A DNA stretch of 64,000 bases from Mycolicibacter hiberniae (GTDB lineage: Bacteria; Actinomycetota; Actinomycetes; Mycobacteriales; Mycobacteriaceae), in contig NZ_AP022609.1 in the NCBI RefSeq assembly GCF_010729485.1, forward strand, positions 2,046,001 to 2,110,000, read 5' to 3'. The number at the start of each line of letters is the position of its first letter. Position 1 is the stretch's first letter. The position numbers and the translations under genes were made by a program. The notes under the pieces are model-generated. The model worked only from the letters and a program-made list of their open reading frames with translations, searched no databases and was not told where the DNA came from. Below are positions 1 to 9,238 of the stretch, one piece after another.

Positions 1-627
1 GTCGGCGCTCGGGAGGAGAAGGAACAGCTGTGTAAGCGGGCCGAGGAACTGGCCGCTTCCACCGACTGGGCGGCCACCAGCGCCACCTTCCGCCAGCTGC
101 TGGCCACCTGGAAATCAGCGGGGCGGGCGTCGAAGGACGTCGATGAGGCGCTGTGGCAGCGCTTCAAGGCCGCCCAGGACACCTTCTTCGCCGCCCGCAA
201 CGCCGCGAACGCCGAACGTGATGCCGAGCTGGAGGCGAATGCCGCGGCGAAAGAGGCCCTGCTGGCCGAGGCGGAGCGCATCGACCCGGCCAACCAGAAC
301 GCCGCGCGCGCCGCGCTGCGCTCGATCGTCAACAAGTGGGATGCCCTCGGCAAGGTGCCCCGGGAGCGCTCCGCGGAGCTCGAGCGACGGCTGCGAGCGG
401 TGGAGAAGAAGGTGCGGGATGCCGGCGCGGCCGCCGAGGCCGCCGTGGTGGACCCCGAGGCCGAAGCCCGGGCGGCTCAATTCCGCACCCGCGCCGAACA
501 GTTCGAGCGGCAAGCACTCAAGGCCCAGGCCGCGGGCCGGGTCAAGGAGGCCGCCGAGGCCAGCGCCAACGCCGAGCAGTGGCGGCAATGGGCCCAGGCC
601 GCCGAGCAGGCGCTCAACCGGCGCTGA
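1..627 (+). CDS. DUF349 domain protein, 5'-truncated by window edge
   Basis: The frame is open from base 1 to a TGA at 625-627, so only the last 208 residues are present. They are charged, Ala/Arg/Glu-rich and predicted helical, with the repeated pattern of Trp, Phe and Lys positions (for example [21 protein letters not shown]) typical of DUF349 repeats. The final third (about residues 115-208) is coiled-coil-like. The position next to the SRPBCC gene and the miaB/recA block matches Rv2731 of M. tuberculosis, an Ala/Arg-rich protein of unknown function. No enzymatic motif is visible and the true start lies outside the window. Confidence 0.85.
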   Translation, partial: VGAREEKEQLCKRAEELAASTDWAATSATFRQLLATWKSAGRASKDVDEALWQRFKAAQDTFFAARNAANAERDAELEANAAAKEALLAEAERIDPANQNAARAALRSIVNKWDALGKVPRERSAELERRLRAVEKKVRDAGAAAEAAVVDPEAEARAAQFRTRAEQFERQALKAQAAGRVKEAAEASANAEQWRQWAQAAEQALNRR

Positions 628-707
628 TCTACCAGCCGATGTTTGAGCATCGGCGAGCATGGGCTACCTCCAGACGAGACGGCAACAACCACTCACTGGA
701 GGTGAGC

Positions 708-1166
708 ATGGCCAGCAACATCATCGCGGCCCTGGACGTCAAGCGGCCGATTCAGACGGTGTACAACCAATGGACCCAGTTCGAGTCGTTCCCGCAGTTC
801 ATGGAGGGCGTCGAGCAGGTGCAACAACGCGACCCCACGCACCTGCACTGGAAGATCAAGGTGGGCCCAGTCTCGCGTGAGTTCGACGCGACCATCACCG
901 AGCAACACCCCGAAGAGCGCATCGCCTGGCGATCCGACTCCGGCCCGGCCCACGGCGGTGTGGTCACCTTCCACAAGATCGATGACAACACCACGCGGGT
1001 GACCACCCAGATGGACATCGACCCCGACGGTGTCCTGGAGAACGTCGCCGACAAGCTGCACATCCTGGACCATCGGGTGCACGGCGATCTCAAGCGCTTC
1101 AAGGAATTCATCGAAAGCCAGGGCAGCGAGACCGGCGCGTGGCGCGGAGACGTACCGCGGCGATGA
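708..1166 (+). CDS. SRPBCC (cyclase/dehydrase-like) family protein
   Basis: This 152-residue protein begins at ATG 708, preceded by GGAGG at 699-703. It has the single-domain START/Bet v1-like pattern of the polyketide cyclase/dehydrase family: an N-terminal strand, a helix with the signature VYNQWTQFESFPQFM, then alternating strands with a central W-x-I-K-V and EERIAWRS motif, and a long C-terminal helix (KLHILDHRVHGDLKRFKEFI). Such proteins bind hydrophobic ligands in a deep pocket, but the ligand here is unknown. Its TGA overlaps the next ATG (ATGA at 1163-1166), so the pair is probably translationally coupled. Confidence 0.9.
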   Translation: MASNIIAALDVKRPIQTVYNQWTQFESFPQFMEGVEQVQQRDPTHLHWKIKVGPVSREFDATITEQHPEERIAWRSDSGPAHGGVVTFHKIDDNTTRVTTQMDIDPDGVLENVADKLHILDHRVHGDLKRFKEFIESQGSETGAWRGDVPRR

Positions 1167-1879
1167 TCGCCGGGGAGCTGTTTCGCCGGGGGGCAGCGCT
1201 GCGGCAAAGGCGGTTTTTTCACCCCGACGGTGTGCTGGCGACCGGCGTTCTCGAACGGCATGCACCCACCGGTGTGGGCCTGCCGGTGCCATCGGCCACG
1301 GTGGTGGCACGCATCTCCAAGGCCGCCGGCACACCGGGCGCGCTACCCGACGCCGTCGGACTGGCCCTGCGGATTCCCGCCTCAGCGCCCGACCACCGCT
1401 GCTGGGACATCCTGCTGGCCTCGGCGAGTTCGGGGATCGTGGGCCGCGCGCTGGGGATACGGCCCGCACTGCGGTGGTCGGGTCTGACGATGACCTCGCT
1501 GCAGCCGCTGAGCTACCGCGAGCAGACGTGGTGGTTGCGGGCTCGGCTGAACACACCGATCGACGGCCGGGGATTGTCGCTTCGCAATGTCCGCCAGCAA
1601 CTCGACGGCGGCCAGATCCGCTTCGAACTCGAGCAGGCCCGCGGGACGGCCGGATTCCATCCACTCGCCCACCTGGTGCTCACCGGCCTCGAGGGGACCG
1701 GCGATGCGGGGCATGACGTGTCGTTCGACCCGACCGTCAACACTGCTCCGGGGGTGGAACTGCGTCCCCGCTGGCTCACCCGGTTGCGCGCCGACGCCTA
1801 TCGCGCCAGCCGGGAAGGCCGGGCCGCAACGTCCCCTACTCCCCCGCCGCCGGCGGTGGCTGGTCCTCGGGACCGTTGA
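1163..1879 (+). CDS. catalase-fold-like protein of unknown function
   Basis: The chosen start is the ATG at 1163 that overlaps the upstream stop; a GTG at 1139 is possible but would run into the SRPBCC gene. The 238-residue product contains an N-terminal FFHPDGVLATGVL segment followed by SKAAGTPGALPDAVGLALR. This resembles the core strand-turn of the small catalase-related heme-fold proteins (SKGxGxPxxLPDxxGLAxR), although I cannot point to a heme-ligating Tyr. The C-terminus is Pro-rich and overlaps the convergent membrane-protein gene by 44 bp. Some mycobacterial annotations call this family a phosphodiesterase, for which I see no motif. Coupling to an SRPBCC protein suggests shared handling of a hydrophobic substrate (inference). 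Confidence 0.8.
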   Translation: MIAGELFRRGAALRQRRFFHPDGVLATGVLERHAPTGVGLPVPSATVVARISKAAGTPGALPDAVGLALRIPASAPDHRCWDILLASASSGIVGRALGIRPALRWSGLTMTSLQPLSYREQTWWLRARLNTPIDGRGLSLRNVRQQLDGGQIRFELEQARGTAGFHPLAHLVLTGLEGTGDAGHDVSFDPTVNTAPGVELRPRWLTRLRADAYRASREGRAATSPTPPPPAVAGPRDR

Positions 1880-2441
1880 GGCCGTCCAGCAGGTTCTTGG
1901 AGTGCAGTTCGGCGGTGCTGCGCCGGCGCTCGGCCTCTGCGGCGAGCTGCAGCGCGGTGCGGGTCCACACCACGCGCGCCCAGTGAAACGTCAGCACGAA
2001 CAGCGTGATCCAGGCCAGGATCAGCCCGACGCCCGGCCCGGGGTCGCCCGGCACCGCGGTCTGGCGGGACCACACGGCCAGCAGTCCCGCCACGCTGGCC
2101 ACCGCCGACCCGGACAGGGCCACCCAGGCCACCGTCCAGCGCCGCGTCAGCAAAGCCAGCAGGGAGAATCCCACGCCGAACACCAGGGCCAGCCACATGA
2201 ACAACTTCGACGGCAGCGTCACGAAGGCTTCGTCGGTGCCGTTGCCGGGGAACAGCACGTCCCAGCCGCGCACCGAACCGGTGTGCGGCAACAGGAAGGA
2301 CCCCAGCAGCACGAAGACGCAGATCGCGACGACCAGGCCTCTGCCGCCGGGATCGATCTCACCGGCCACGCGGCGCTCGGCGGCCTCGATGTCGGCGCGG
2401 TAGGCCTCGAAGTCTCGGTGGTTGTCGCCGCTGCCGCTCAT
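1836..2441 (-). CDS. four-helix membrane protein (Rv2732c-like)
   Basis: This 201-residue protein has a soluble N-terminus of about 35 residues, then four hydrophobic segments (roughly residues 35-53, 78-97, 104-124 and 139-157), and a charged C-terminal tail ending in a Pro-rich stretch. The first extracytoplasmic loop is polar. Its ATG overlaps the miaB stop (ATGA at 2438-2441), placing it in one transcription unit with miaB. The same arrangement occurs in M. tuberculosis (Rv2732c behind Rv2733c). Function is unknown. The 3' end overlaps the convergent catalase-fold gene by 44 bp. Confidence 0.85.
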   Translation of the reverse strand: MSGSGDNHRDFEAYRADIEAAERRVAGEIDPGGRGLVVAICVFVLLGSFLLPHTGSVRGWDVLFPGNGTDEAFVTLPSKLFMWLALVFGVGFSLLALLTRRWTVAWVALSGSAVASVAGLLAVWSRQTAVPGDPGPGVGLILAWITLFVLTFHWARVVWTRTALQLAAEAERRRSTAELHSKNLLDGLNGPEDQPPPAAGE

Positions 2442-3904
2442 CGCGCCGCCCCCGGCATCGTGGGCATACCGAGTCCGACACCGGGTGCCGGTTCGGCGTG
2501 CAGGTCTCCAGCCCGGGTACGCCGATGACTCAGCAGAGCGCCGTCGGCCAGCAGGTGGTGCGGCGCCGCGCCGGTCACGGTCGTGGTCACCACGTCACCG
2601 GGGCGCACCTGGGCGTTCCCAGGCGCGAAGTGCACCAGCCGGCCGTCGCGGGCCCGGCCGCTCATGCGTGCGGTAGCGGCATCCTTGCGTCCCTCACCGG
2701 CCGCCACCAGCAATTCGACGGTGCGACCGATCTGGGCCTGGTTCTCTTCCAACGAGATCTGCTCCTGTAGTTCGATCAGCCGGTCATAGCGCTGCTGGAC
2801 CACCTCTTTGGGCAACTGATCGGGAAGTTCGGCAGCAGGTGTCCCGGGGCGCTTGGAGTACTGGAAGGTGAATGCGGCCGAGAATCGGGCCGCCGCCACC
2901 ACCTCAAGCGTCTCGGCGAAATCCTGCTCCGTCTCACCGGGGAATCCGACGATCAGGTCCGTGGTGATGGCTGCATCGGGAATGGCGGCCCGGACCCGCT
3001 CCAGGATGCCCAGGTAGCGCTCGGCCCGGTAGGAGCGGCGCATGGCCCGCAGCACGCGGTCGGAACCGGACTGCAGCGGCATGTGCAGCGTGGGACAGAC
3101 GTTCGGGGTCTGCGCCATCGCTTCGATGACATCGTCGGTGAACTCGGCCGGATGAGGTGAGGTGAAGCGGACCCGTTCCAGCCCGTCGACGTCCCCGCAG
3201 GACCGCAGCAACGATGCGAATGCGCCGCGGTCGCGCGGCAGATCGGGGTCGGCGAACGAGACACCGTAGGCGTTGACGTTCTGGCCCAGCAAGGTCACTT
3301 CGAGGACGCCCTCGGCGGCCAGCGCCCGCACTTCGGCAAGGATGTCGTCCGGGCTGCGGTCCACTTCGCGGCCACGCAACGAGGGAACGATGCAGAAGGT
3401 GCAGCTGTTGTTACAGCCGACGGAGATCGACACCCAGGCCGAGTAGGCCGAGTCCCGCGCGGTGGGCAGCGACGACGGGAACTCGCGGAGCGATTCCACG
3501 ATTTCGACCTGGGCGCTGCGGTTGTGCCGGGCGCGTTCCAGCAGCGCCGGTAGCGACCCCAGATTGTGGGTGCCGAAGACGACGTCCACCCACGGCGCGC
3601 GGTTGAGCACGCTGTCCTTGTCTTTCTGGGCCAGGCAGCCACCCACTGCGATCTGCATGTCGGGGTTGCCGCGCTTGTTGGGCGCCAGGTGACTCAGGTT
3701 TCCGTAGAGCTTGTTGTCGGCGTTCTCCCGCACCGCGCAGGTGTTGAACACCACAAGGTCGGCGTCCGCGCCGTCGGAGGCGCGGCGATATCCGGCCTGC
3801 TCCAGCATTCCGGCGATCCGTTCGGAGTCGTGAACGTTCATCTGACAGCCGTAGGTGCGCACCTCGTAGGTGCGCATCTGTTCGGAAATCACCGGCGAAC
3901 TCAC
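2438..3904 (-). CDS. miaB: tRNA-2-methylthio-N6-dimethylallyladenosine synthase
   Basis: MiaB is a radical-SAM methylthiotransferase that adds the 2-methylthio group to i6A37 of tRNAs. The 488-residue protein has the N-terminal cluster-binding cysteines C20 (YGCQMN), C56 (NTCAVR) and C90 (GGCLAQ). The radical-SAM CxxxCxxC follows at C164-C168-C171, then the central SAM barrel and a C-terminal TRAM-like domain that includes [10 protein letters not shown]. All key residues are present and the length is normal. A second in-frame ATG at 3877 ([11 protein letters not shown]) is a plausible alternative start. It leads a two-gene unit with the downstream membrane protein. Confidence 0.97.
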   Translation of the reverse strand: MSSPVISEQMRTYEVRTYGCQMNVHDSERIAGMLEQAGYRRASDGADADLVVFNTCAVRENADNKLYGNLSHLAPNKRGNPDMQIAVGGCLAQKDKDSVLNRAPWVDVVFGTHNLGSLPALLERARHNRSAQVEIVESLREFPSSLPTARDSAYSAWVSISVGCNNSCTFCIVPSLRGREVDRSPDDILAEVRALAAEGVLEVTLLGQNVNAYGVSFADPDLPRDRGAFASLLRSCGDVDGLERVRFTSPHPAEFTDDVIEAMAQTPNVCPTLHMPLQSGSDRVLRAMRRSYRAERYLGILERVRAAIPDAAITTDLIVGFPGETEQDFAETLEVVAAARFSAAFTFQYSKRPGTPAAELPDQLPKEVVQQRYDRLIELQEQISLEENQAQIGRTVELLVAAGEGRKDAATARMSGRARDGRLVHFAPGNAQVRPGDVVTTTVTGAAPHHLLADGALLSHRRTRAGDLHAEPAPGVGLGMPTMPGAAR

Positions 3905-4027
3905 CCGGTCTATGGTACGGCGGGGCGCGGCACCCGAGTCGGTGGGAGTGACCCGACCGATAGCGGCGTCCCGGCCGGGACTTCCTGGGTAGGGTCAGAT
4001 GCGATGATCAGCAGCGGAGGGGATCCG

Positions 4028-4758
<731 letters not shown>

Positions 4759-4762
<4 letters not shown>

Positions 4763-5580
4763 TTCTCACCGGGCGTTTGCGCACGTTGGCGCGGGTCGCT
4801 GCGGTACTGGCGTGGGCGGCCGTTTTGGCCGCGCTCACCGGGGCATGCACCGCCCACGACAGCGGCAAGATCACCATCGGGGTCAAGTTCGACCAACCCG
4901 GGTTGAGCGTCAAGAGACCCGACGGAACGCTGGACGGATTCGATGTCGCCGTGGCCCGCTACGTCGCGGCCCGGCTGGGCTACCCGCCCGACCGCATCGC
5001 CTGGATCGAGGCTCCGTCCAGCCAGCGCGAGATGCTGCTGCGCAACGGCCAGGTCGACTTCCTGGTGGCCACGTATTCGATCACCGACTCGCGCCTGCAG
5101 AAGGTCGACTTCGCCGGCCCCTACCTGCTGGCCGGGCAGTCGCTGCTGGTTCGCGCCGATAACACCGACATCACCGGCACGGCCTCGCTGCAGCGGCACA
5201 AGAAGCTGTGTTCGGTGTCCGGATCCACACCGGCGCAGCGGATCAAGGACCGCTACCCCGGTGTGCAGTTGCAGCGTTACGACACGTACTCGGCATGTGT
5301 GGAGGCCCTGCGCAACGGCGCGATCGACGCGGTGACCACCGACGACGTGATCCTGGCCGGTTTTGCCGCCCAGAGTCCCGGCGACTTCAAGCTGGTCGGC
5401 GAACGCTTCTCCCAGGAGCTTTACGGAATCGGTGTGCGCAAGGGCAACGACACGCTGCGGCAGCGGATCAACGACGCCCTCGAAGAAATGGAACGTGACG
5501 GTTCGTGGCGGGCGGCGTTCGAGGACAACTTCGGCCCGGCCGGGTTTGCCGTACCCGATCCGCCGCCGATCAGACGATGA
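4759..5580 (+). CDS. gluB: glutamate-binding lipoprotein of ABC transporter
   Basis: This is an extracytoplasmic solute-binding protein of the GluB/GlnH family, 273 residues. The start is a TTG at 4759 overlapping the upstream stop (TTGA), with no ATG or GTG in a sensible place. A hydrophobic signal sequence ends in a loose lipobox LTGAC with the candidate lipidated cysteine at residue 30. The mature part opens with the family's [12 protein letters not shown], followed by [13 protein letters not shown] and the [14 protein letters not shown] motif. The late SGSTPAQRI and [10 protein letters not shown] segments form the ligand site of SBP_bac_3 proteins. It delivers substrate to the two coupled permeases. 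Confidence 0.92.
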
Positions 5581-6254
5581 TGTTCGGCGAATATCGGGGC
5601 CAGATCCTCCAATCCTTCACCGTCACGGTCGAGTTGGCGGTGCTGTCCGGTGCACTCGCACTGGCCTTGGGCACCGGGTTGGCGGCGATGCGCCTGGCTC
5701 CGGTGCCGGTGCTGCGCCTGCTCGGCGGCGGCTATGTCCATCTGGTGCGCAATATCCCGCTGACCCTGCTGTTGCTGTTGTGTTCATTCGGGCTGTCCCA
5801 GACGCTGGGCGTGACGCTGACCGACCCGCAGTCGCCGACCTCGGTCGACGACAGCAACTTTCGCCTGGCGGTCCTCGGGCTCGGTGTCTACACCGCGTCT
5901 TTCGTCTGCGAAGCGGTGCGCGCGGGTGTCAACACGGTGGGGATCGGGCAGGCCGAGGCGGCTCGCTCGCTGGGGCTGAGTTTCACCCAGAATCTCCGGA
6001 TTATCTTGCTGCCCCAAGCCTTTCGCGCCGCGATGGTCCCGTTGGGCTCGGTTTTCATCGCGCTGACGAAGAACACCACGCTGGCCTCGGCGATCGGCGT
6101 CGCCGAGGCGGCGCTGCTGATGAAGACGATGACCGAGAACACCGCGGCACTGCTGGGCGTGGGCGCGGTGTTCGCCACAGGCTTTCTGGTGCTGACACTG
6201 CCGCTTGGACTGTTGTTCGGTTACCTCGACCGGCGCTTGGCGGTGTCGCGATGA
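5577..6254 (+). CDS. gluC: glutamate ABC transporter permease
   Basis: This is a His/Glu/Gln-family inner-membrane permease of 225 residues with about five hydrophobic segments. It carries the EAA-loop signature GQAEAARSLGLSFTQNLRIILLPQAFR, which contacts the ATPase; I give only its span, roughly residues 121-149. The ATG at 5577 overlaps the gluB stop (ATGA). An in-frame ATG follows immediately (Met-Met). An N-terminal FGEYRGQILQSFTVTVELA stretch is typical of the family. It forms the membrane channel with the next gene product. Confidence 0.92.
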   Translation: MMFGEYRGQILQSFTVTVELAVLSGALALALGTGLAAMRLAPVPVLRLLGGGYVHLVRNIPLTLLLLLCSFGLSQTLGVTLTDPQSPTSVDDSNFRLAVLGLGVYTASFVCEAVRAGVNTVGIGQAEAARSLGLSFTQNLRIILLPQAFRAAMVPLGSVFIALTKNTTLASAIGVAEAALLMKTMTENTAALLGVGAVFATGFLVLTLPLGLLFGYLDRRLAVSR

Positions 6255-7135
6255 GGTCCGTGCCACGGGCGACCGTGCTGTTCGACACCCCCGGCCCGCG
6301 GGCCCGGGCCCGCCACCACGCCCTGTCGGTGGCCACGGTGCTGGTCGCCGGCCTGCTGAGCTGGATGGTGTACTCGCGGCTGTGCGCCAAAGGCCAGCTG
6401 ACGGCGGAGAAATGGGCGCCGTTCCTGACCGCGGACCTGTGGCGGACCTACGTGTTACCGGGCGTGGCGGGCACTCTTACCGCGGCAGCCTGGTCCATCG
6501 GGCTCGCACTGATTCTGGGCGTCGCGCTGGGTATCGGCCGGTTGTCCCAGATCACGCCGGTGCGCTGGTGTTGCGCGGTGGTCGTGGAGGTCTTCCGGGC
6601 CATTCCGGTGCTGATCATGATGATCTTCGCCTATTTCGTCTACGGCCTGCTCAACGTGTTTCCGCCACAACAGATCGCGTTGGCCGGGGTCGTCACCGGC
6701 CTGACCCTCTACAACGGCGCAGTCATCGCCGAGATCGTGCGGGCCGGGGTCAACGCCCTGCCCGGCGGCCAAGGCGAGGCCGCCGCCGCGTTGGGGCTGG
6801 GCTGGGTCGCCTCGATGCGGCTGGTCCTGCTGCCCCAAGCCGTCACGGCCATGCTTCCGGTACTGGTGTCGCAACTGGTGGTGGTGCTCAAAGACACCGC
6901 TATCGGCTACCAGATCACGTTTGTGGAGATGGTGCGCCAGAGCACCGTCGTCGGCTCCCAGTACAGCAACTACCTGCCCGCGCTCCTGGTGATCGCCGCG
7001 CTGATGATCACCGGAAACATGGCACTGTCAGCCGGCGCCATCGGCTTGGAACGCCGCATGCGCCAGGCTCGCCAGTCCCCCTTGGAGGCCACCACCATCG
7101 AGCCGGAAGGCACCCCGGGCACCCGCGTCGTTTAG
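6251..7135 (+). CDS. gluD: glutamate ABC transporter permease
   Basis: This is the second permease of the importer, 294 residues, longer at the N-terminus than its partner. It has an initial membrane segment (about residues 25-45), then the core permease helices, a PVLIMMIFAYFVYG segment, and the EAA loop around GQGEAAAALGLGWVASMRLVLLPQ. The ATG at 6251 overlaps the gluC stop, the third consecutive overlap in this operon. The hydrophilic C-terminus (about 30 residues) is Pro/Glu-rich. No gene follows on this strand until the small protein at 7199, which has its own ribosome-binding site. Confidence 0.92.
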   Translation: MRSVPRATVLFDTPGPRARARHHALSVATVLVAGLLSWMVYSRLCAKGQLTAEKWAPFLTADLWRTYVLPGVAGTLTAAAWSIGLALILGVALGIGRLSQITPVRWCCAVVVEVFRAIPVLIMMIFAYFVYGLLNVFPPQQIALAGVVTGLTLYNGAVIAEIVRAGVNALPGGQGEAAAALGLGWVASMRLVLLPQAVTAMLPVLVSQLVVVLKDTAIGYQITFVEMVRQSTVVGSQYSNYLPALLVIAALMITGNMALSAGAIGLERRMRQARQSPLEATTIEPEGTPGTRVV

Positions 7136-7198
7136 GCACTGCGCACCCGGCACCCGGCGTCTAGAGTCGGAATCGACAGCTAGCGACAGGAGACTCCG

Positions 7199-7423
7199 AT
7201 GGCCATCACCCCCAAGGATGCAATCAGCGCCGCACGCGACATCGCCGCTCACACCATGGAGAAGGCCTCAGACATCGTCGAGGACGCCGGCGACATCATT
7301 CGGGGGGACATCTCCGGGGGCGTCAGCGCGATCGTCCAGGACTCGATGGCGATCGCCACGCATGCTGTGGAGCGAACCAAGGAAGTCTTCACCGGCACAC
7401 ACGACGCCGAGGAAGGCGTCTAA
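7199..7423 (+). CDS. small helical hypothetical protein, 74 aa
   Basis: ATG 7199 is preceded by AGGAGA (7189-7194). The product is predicted almost entirely amphipathic-helical, with evenly spaced Ala, Ile and acidic residues (AISAARDIAAHTMEKASDIVEDAGDII). It has no Cys, no signal peptide and no strong membrane segment. It lies 63 bp after gluD and 9 bp before the convergent recX end. I do not recognise a family; small acidic helical proteins like this occur in mycobacteria and some are stress-induced. The good ribosome-binding site and codon use support a real gene. Confidence 0.7.
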   Translation: MAITPKDAISAARDIAAHTMEKASDIVEDAGDIIRGDISGGVSAIVQDSMAIATHAVERTKEVFTGTHDAEEGV

Positions 7424-7432
7424 CGCAGGCCC

Positions 7433-7981
7433 TCAGACTCGGCGGCGCTCTCGTTCGCCGGCCAATGCGGCGCTGACCACGTCGTAGGCCATCGAGGGGC
7501 TGTAGCCGCGCCGGGCCAGCATCGCCACCAGCCGGCGGGTGATCTTGACATCGTCGTCGCCGAGGGCTTCTCGGCGAAGCTTGGCCGCTACCAGTTGCTC
7601 AGCACGCTCGCGCTCGGCCCCGGCGTCGATGCCCGACAACGCTGTGGCGATCACGTCCTCATCGATGCCCTTGGTGCGCAGCTCGGTTTCCAGCGCCTTG
7701 CGGCCCTTGCCCGCCCGCTCGCGCCGCGATCGCACCCACTGTTCGGCAAAATCGGCGTCATCGATCAACCCGGCGATGGTCAACCGGTGGAGCACTCGGC
7801 TGCTCACCGCCTCGGAGTAGCCGCGTTTTGCCAGCTGCCCGGCCAGTTCGGCACGAGTGCGCGCCCGGGCGGTGAGCAGGCGAAGGCACAGCGCCTTCGC
7901 CTGCTCTTCGCGTTTGGGCTCTGCCGCCTCGACCAGCTCAGAAGTCGACAGGGGCAGGCAGGACTTCATCGGCCAGCTCAT
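7433..7981 (-). CDS. recX: regulatory protein RecX
   Basis: RecX binds RecA filaments and inhibits recombinase and coprotease activity. The 182-residue protein has the three tandem three-helix motifs of the family, including [37 protein letters not shown] and [21 protein letters not shown]. Length is close to the M. tuberculosis protein (174 aa). The ATG at 7981 lies inside recA, giving a 44-bp overlap like that of other mycobacteria, so the two are co-transcribed and RecX synthesis probably depends on recA translation. Confidence 0.95.
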   Translation of the reverse strand: MSWPMKSCLPLSTSELVEAAEPKREEQAKALCLRLLTARARTRAELAGQLAKRGYSEAVSSRVLHRLTIAGLIDDADFAEQWVRSRRERAGKGRKALETELRTKGIDEDVIATALSGIDAGAERERAEQLVAAKLRREALGDDDVKITRRLVAMLARRGYSPSMAYDVVSAALAGERERRRV

Positions 7982-8987
7982 CGGTCAGCACGGCACCGAT
8001 GCCGAGCTTCTCCTTGATCTTCTTTTCGATCTCATTGGCCACGTCGACGTTGGTCAGCAGGTAGTTGCGGGCGTTCTCCTTGCCCTGCCCCAGCTGCTCG
8101 CCGTCATAGGTGAACCACGAGCCGGATTTGCGGATGAAGCCCTGATCCACGCCCATGTCGATCAGTGAACCCTCACGGCTGATGCCCCGACCGTACAAGA
8201 TGTCGAACTCGGCCTGCTTGAACGGCGGCGACACCTTGTTCTTGACCACTTTGACGCGGGTGCGGTTGCCGACCGCTTCAGTGCCGTCCTTGAGGGTCTC
8301 GATCCGCCGAACGTCCAGCCGCACCGATGCATAGAACTTCAAAGCCTTTCCACCCGTGGTGGTTTCAGGACTGCCGAACATCACCCCGATCTTCTCCCGC
8401 AGCTGGTTGATGAAGATGGCCGTGGTGCCCGAGTTGTTCAGTGCGCCGGTCATCTTCCGCAGCGCCTGGCTCATCAGCCGGGCCTGCAGACCGACGTGGC
8501 TGTCCCCCATCTCGCCTTCGATCTCCGCGCGCGGCACCAGGGCGGCCACCGAGTCGATGACCAGAATGTCCAGTGCCCCGGAGCGGATCAGCGTGTCGGC
8601 GATCTCCAGCGCCTGTTCCCCGGTGTCGGGCTGGGACACCAGCAACGAGTCGGTGTCCACGCCGAGCTTCTTGGCGTAGTCGGGGTCCAGTGCGTGCTCG
8701 GCGTCGATGAACGCCGCGATCCCTCCGGCGGCCTGGGCGTTGGCCACCGCGTGCAGCGCCACGGTCGTCTTACCGGAGGATTCCGGGCCGTAGATCTCGA
8801 CGACCCGGCCCCGGGGCAGGCCGCCGATGCCTAGCGCCACGTCCAAGGCGATGGAACCGGTCGGGATGACCGAGATCGGCTGACGCACCTCGTCCCCGAG
8901 GCGCATCACCGAGCCTTTGCCGAAATTCTTGTCGATCTGGGCCATCGCCAGTTCGAGTGCTTTTTCGCGATCGGGCGCTTGCGCCAT
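7938..8987 (-). CDS. recA: recombinase RecA, intein-free
   Basis: RecA forms ATP-dependent filaments on single-stranded DNA, drives strand exchange and stimulates LexA self-cleavage. The 349-residue protein has Walker A GPESSGKT, the DNA-binding loops around [14 protein letters not shown] and [18 protein letters not shown], and an intact [19 protein letters not shown]-terminus. The point at which the M. tuberculosis intein interrupts RecA (after VKVVKNK) runs straight on into VSPPFKQ, so there is no intein. Two regulatory elements for DNA-damage induction lie upstream on the minus strand (9044-9066 and 9101-9116). Confidence 0.98.
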   Translation of the reverse strand: MAQAPDREKALELAMAQIDKNFGKGSVMRLGDEVRQPISVIPTGSIALDVALGIGGLPRGRVVEIYGPESSGKTTVALHAVANAQAAGGIAAFIDAEHALDPDYAKKLGVDTDSLLVSQPDTGEQALEIADTLIRSGALDILVIDSVAALVPRAEIEGEMGDSHVGLQARLMSQALRKMTGALNNSGTTAIFINQLREKIGVMFGSPETTTGGKALKFYASVRLDVRRIETLKDGTEAVGNRTRVKVVKNKVSPPFKQAEFDILYGRGISREGSLIDMGVDQGFIRKSGSWFTYDGEQLGQGKENARNYLLTNVDVANEIEKKIKEKLGIGAVLTDELADEVLPAPVDF

Positions 8988-9043
8988 GATGCCTCTCCTG
9001 TGGTTCGGTAGTTCGGTTGACCGTTCTCGGTCGGTTGGCCGTG

Positions 9044-9066
9044 ACGCTAGCGACGGGGTCTGACAG
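9044..9066 (-). promoter_or_regulatory. RecA-NDp-type (PafBC-dependent) promoter of recA
   Basis: Read on the minus strand this is cTGTCAgac, eight bases, then TAgcgT. It fits the mycobacterial LexA-independent DNA-damage promoter consensus tTGTCRgtg-N8-TAnnnT, with the spacing exact. It lies 57 bp upstream of the recA ATG. In M. tuberculosis the corresponding recA P1 promoter is activated by the PafBC regulator. Confidence 0.75.
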
Positions 9067-9100
9067 ACCCGTCAGGCCGAACGAACTGCCTCCACAGTAG

Positions 9101-9116
9101 GCGAACGAATGTTCGA
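9101..9116. promoter_or_regulatory. LexA SOS box upstream of recA
   Basis: CGAAC-GAAT-GTTCG is a perfect inverted repeat matching the mycobacterial/Gram-positive SOS box CGAACRNRYGTTYG. It is 114 bp upstream of the recA start and 35 bp beyond the NDp-type promoter, so recA appears to have both LexA-dependent and LexA-independent control. Confidence 0.85.
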
Positions 9117-9140
9117 ATCAAGTAGGCGCGCGGCGTGTCG

Positions 9141-9183
9141 CCGCAGCGCCCGGCTCCGCCGCGCTCGCGATCGCCGCTAACCC
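9141..9183 (-). repeat. REP-like GC-rich repeat, copy A
   Basis: This is the first of two tandem copies with a 55-bp period. The 43-bp unit (minus-strand core GCGATCGCGAGCGCGGCGG) is identical to copy B at 9196-9238. It also matches about 30 of 34 positions of the tandem pair at 43830-43930. It lies in the recA-MpaB intergenic region. Confidence 0.8.
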
Positions 9184-9195
9184 GACGCCGACGAC

Positions 9196-9238
9196 CCGCA
9201 GCGCCCGGCTCCGCCGCGCTCGCGATCGCCGCTAACCC
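9196..9238 (-). repeat. REP-like GC-rich repeat, copy B
   Basis: This is the second tandem copy, 43 of 43 identical to copy A. Its edge reads TTAGCGG on the minus strand and supplies the TAG stop codon (9232-9234) of the MpaB-family oxygenase gene, so the end of that reading frame lies within the repeat. Confidence 0.8.

Noticed and set aside
7938..8987. Intein in recA
   Set aside because: The protein is continuous through the known insertion site, with normal length.
9141..9238. CRISPR array
   Set aside because: Only two copies exist, the spacer-like gap is 12 bp, and the same unit occurs elsewhere in tandem; it fits a REP-like repeat.
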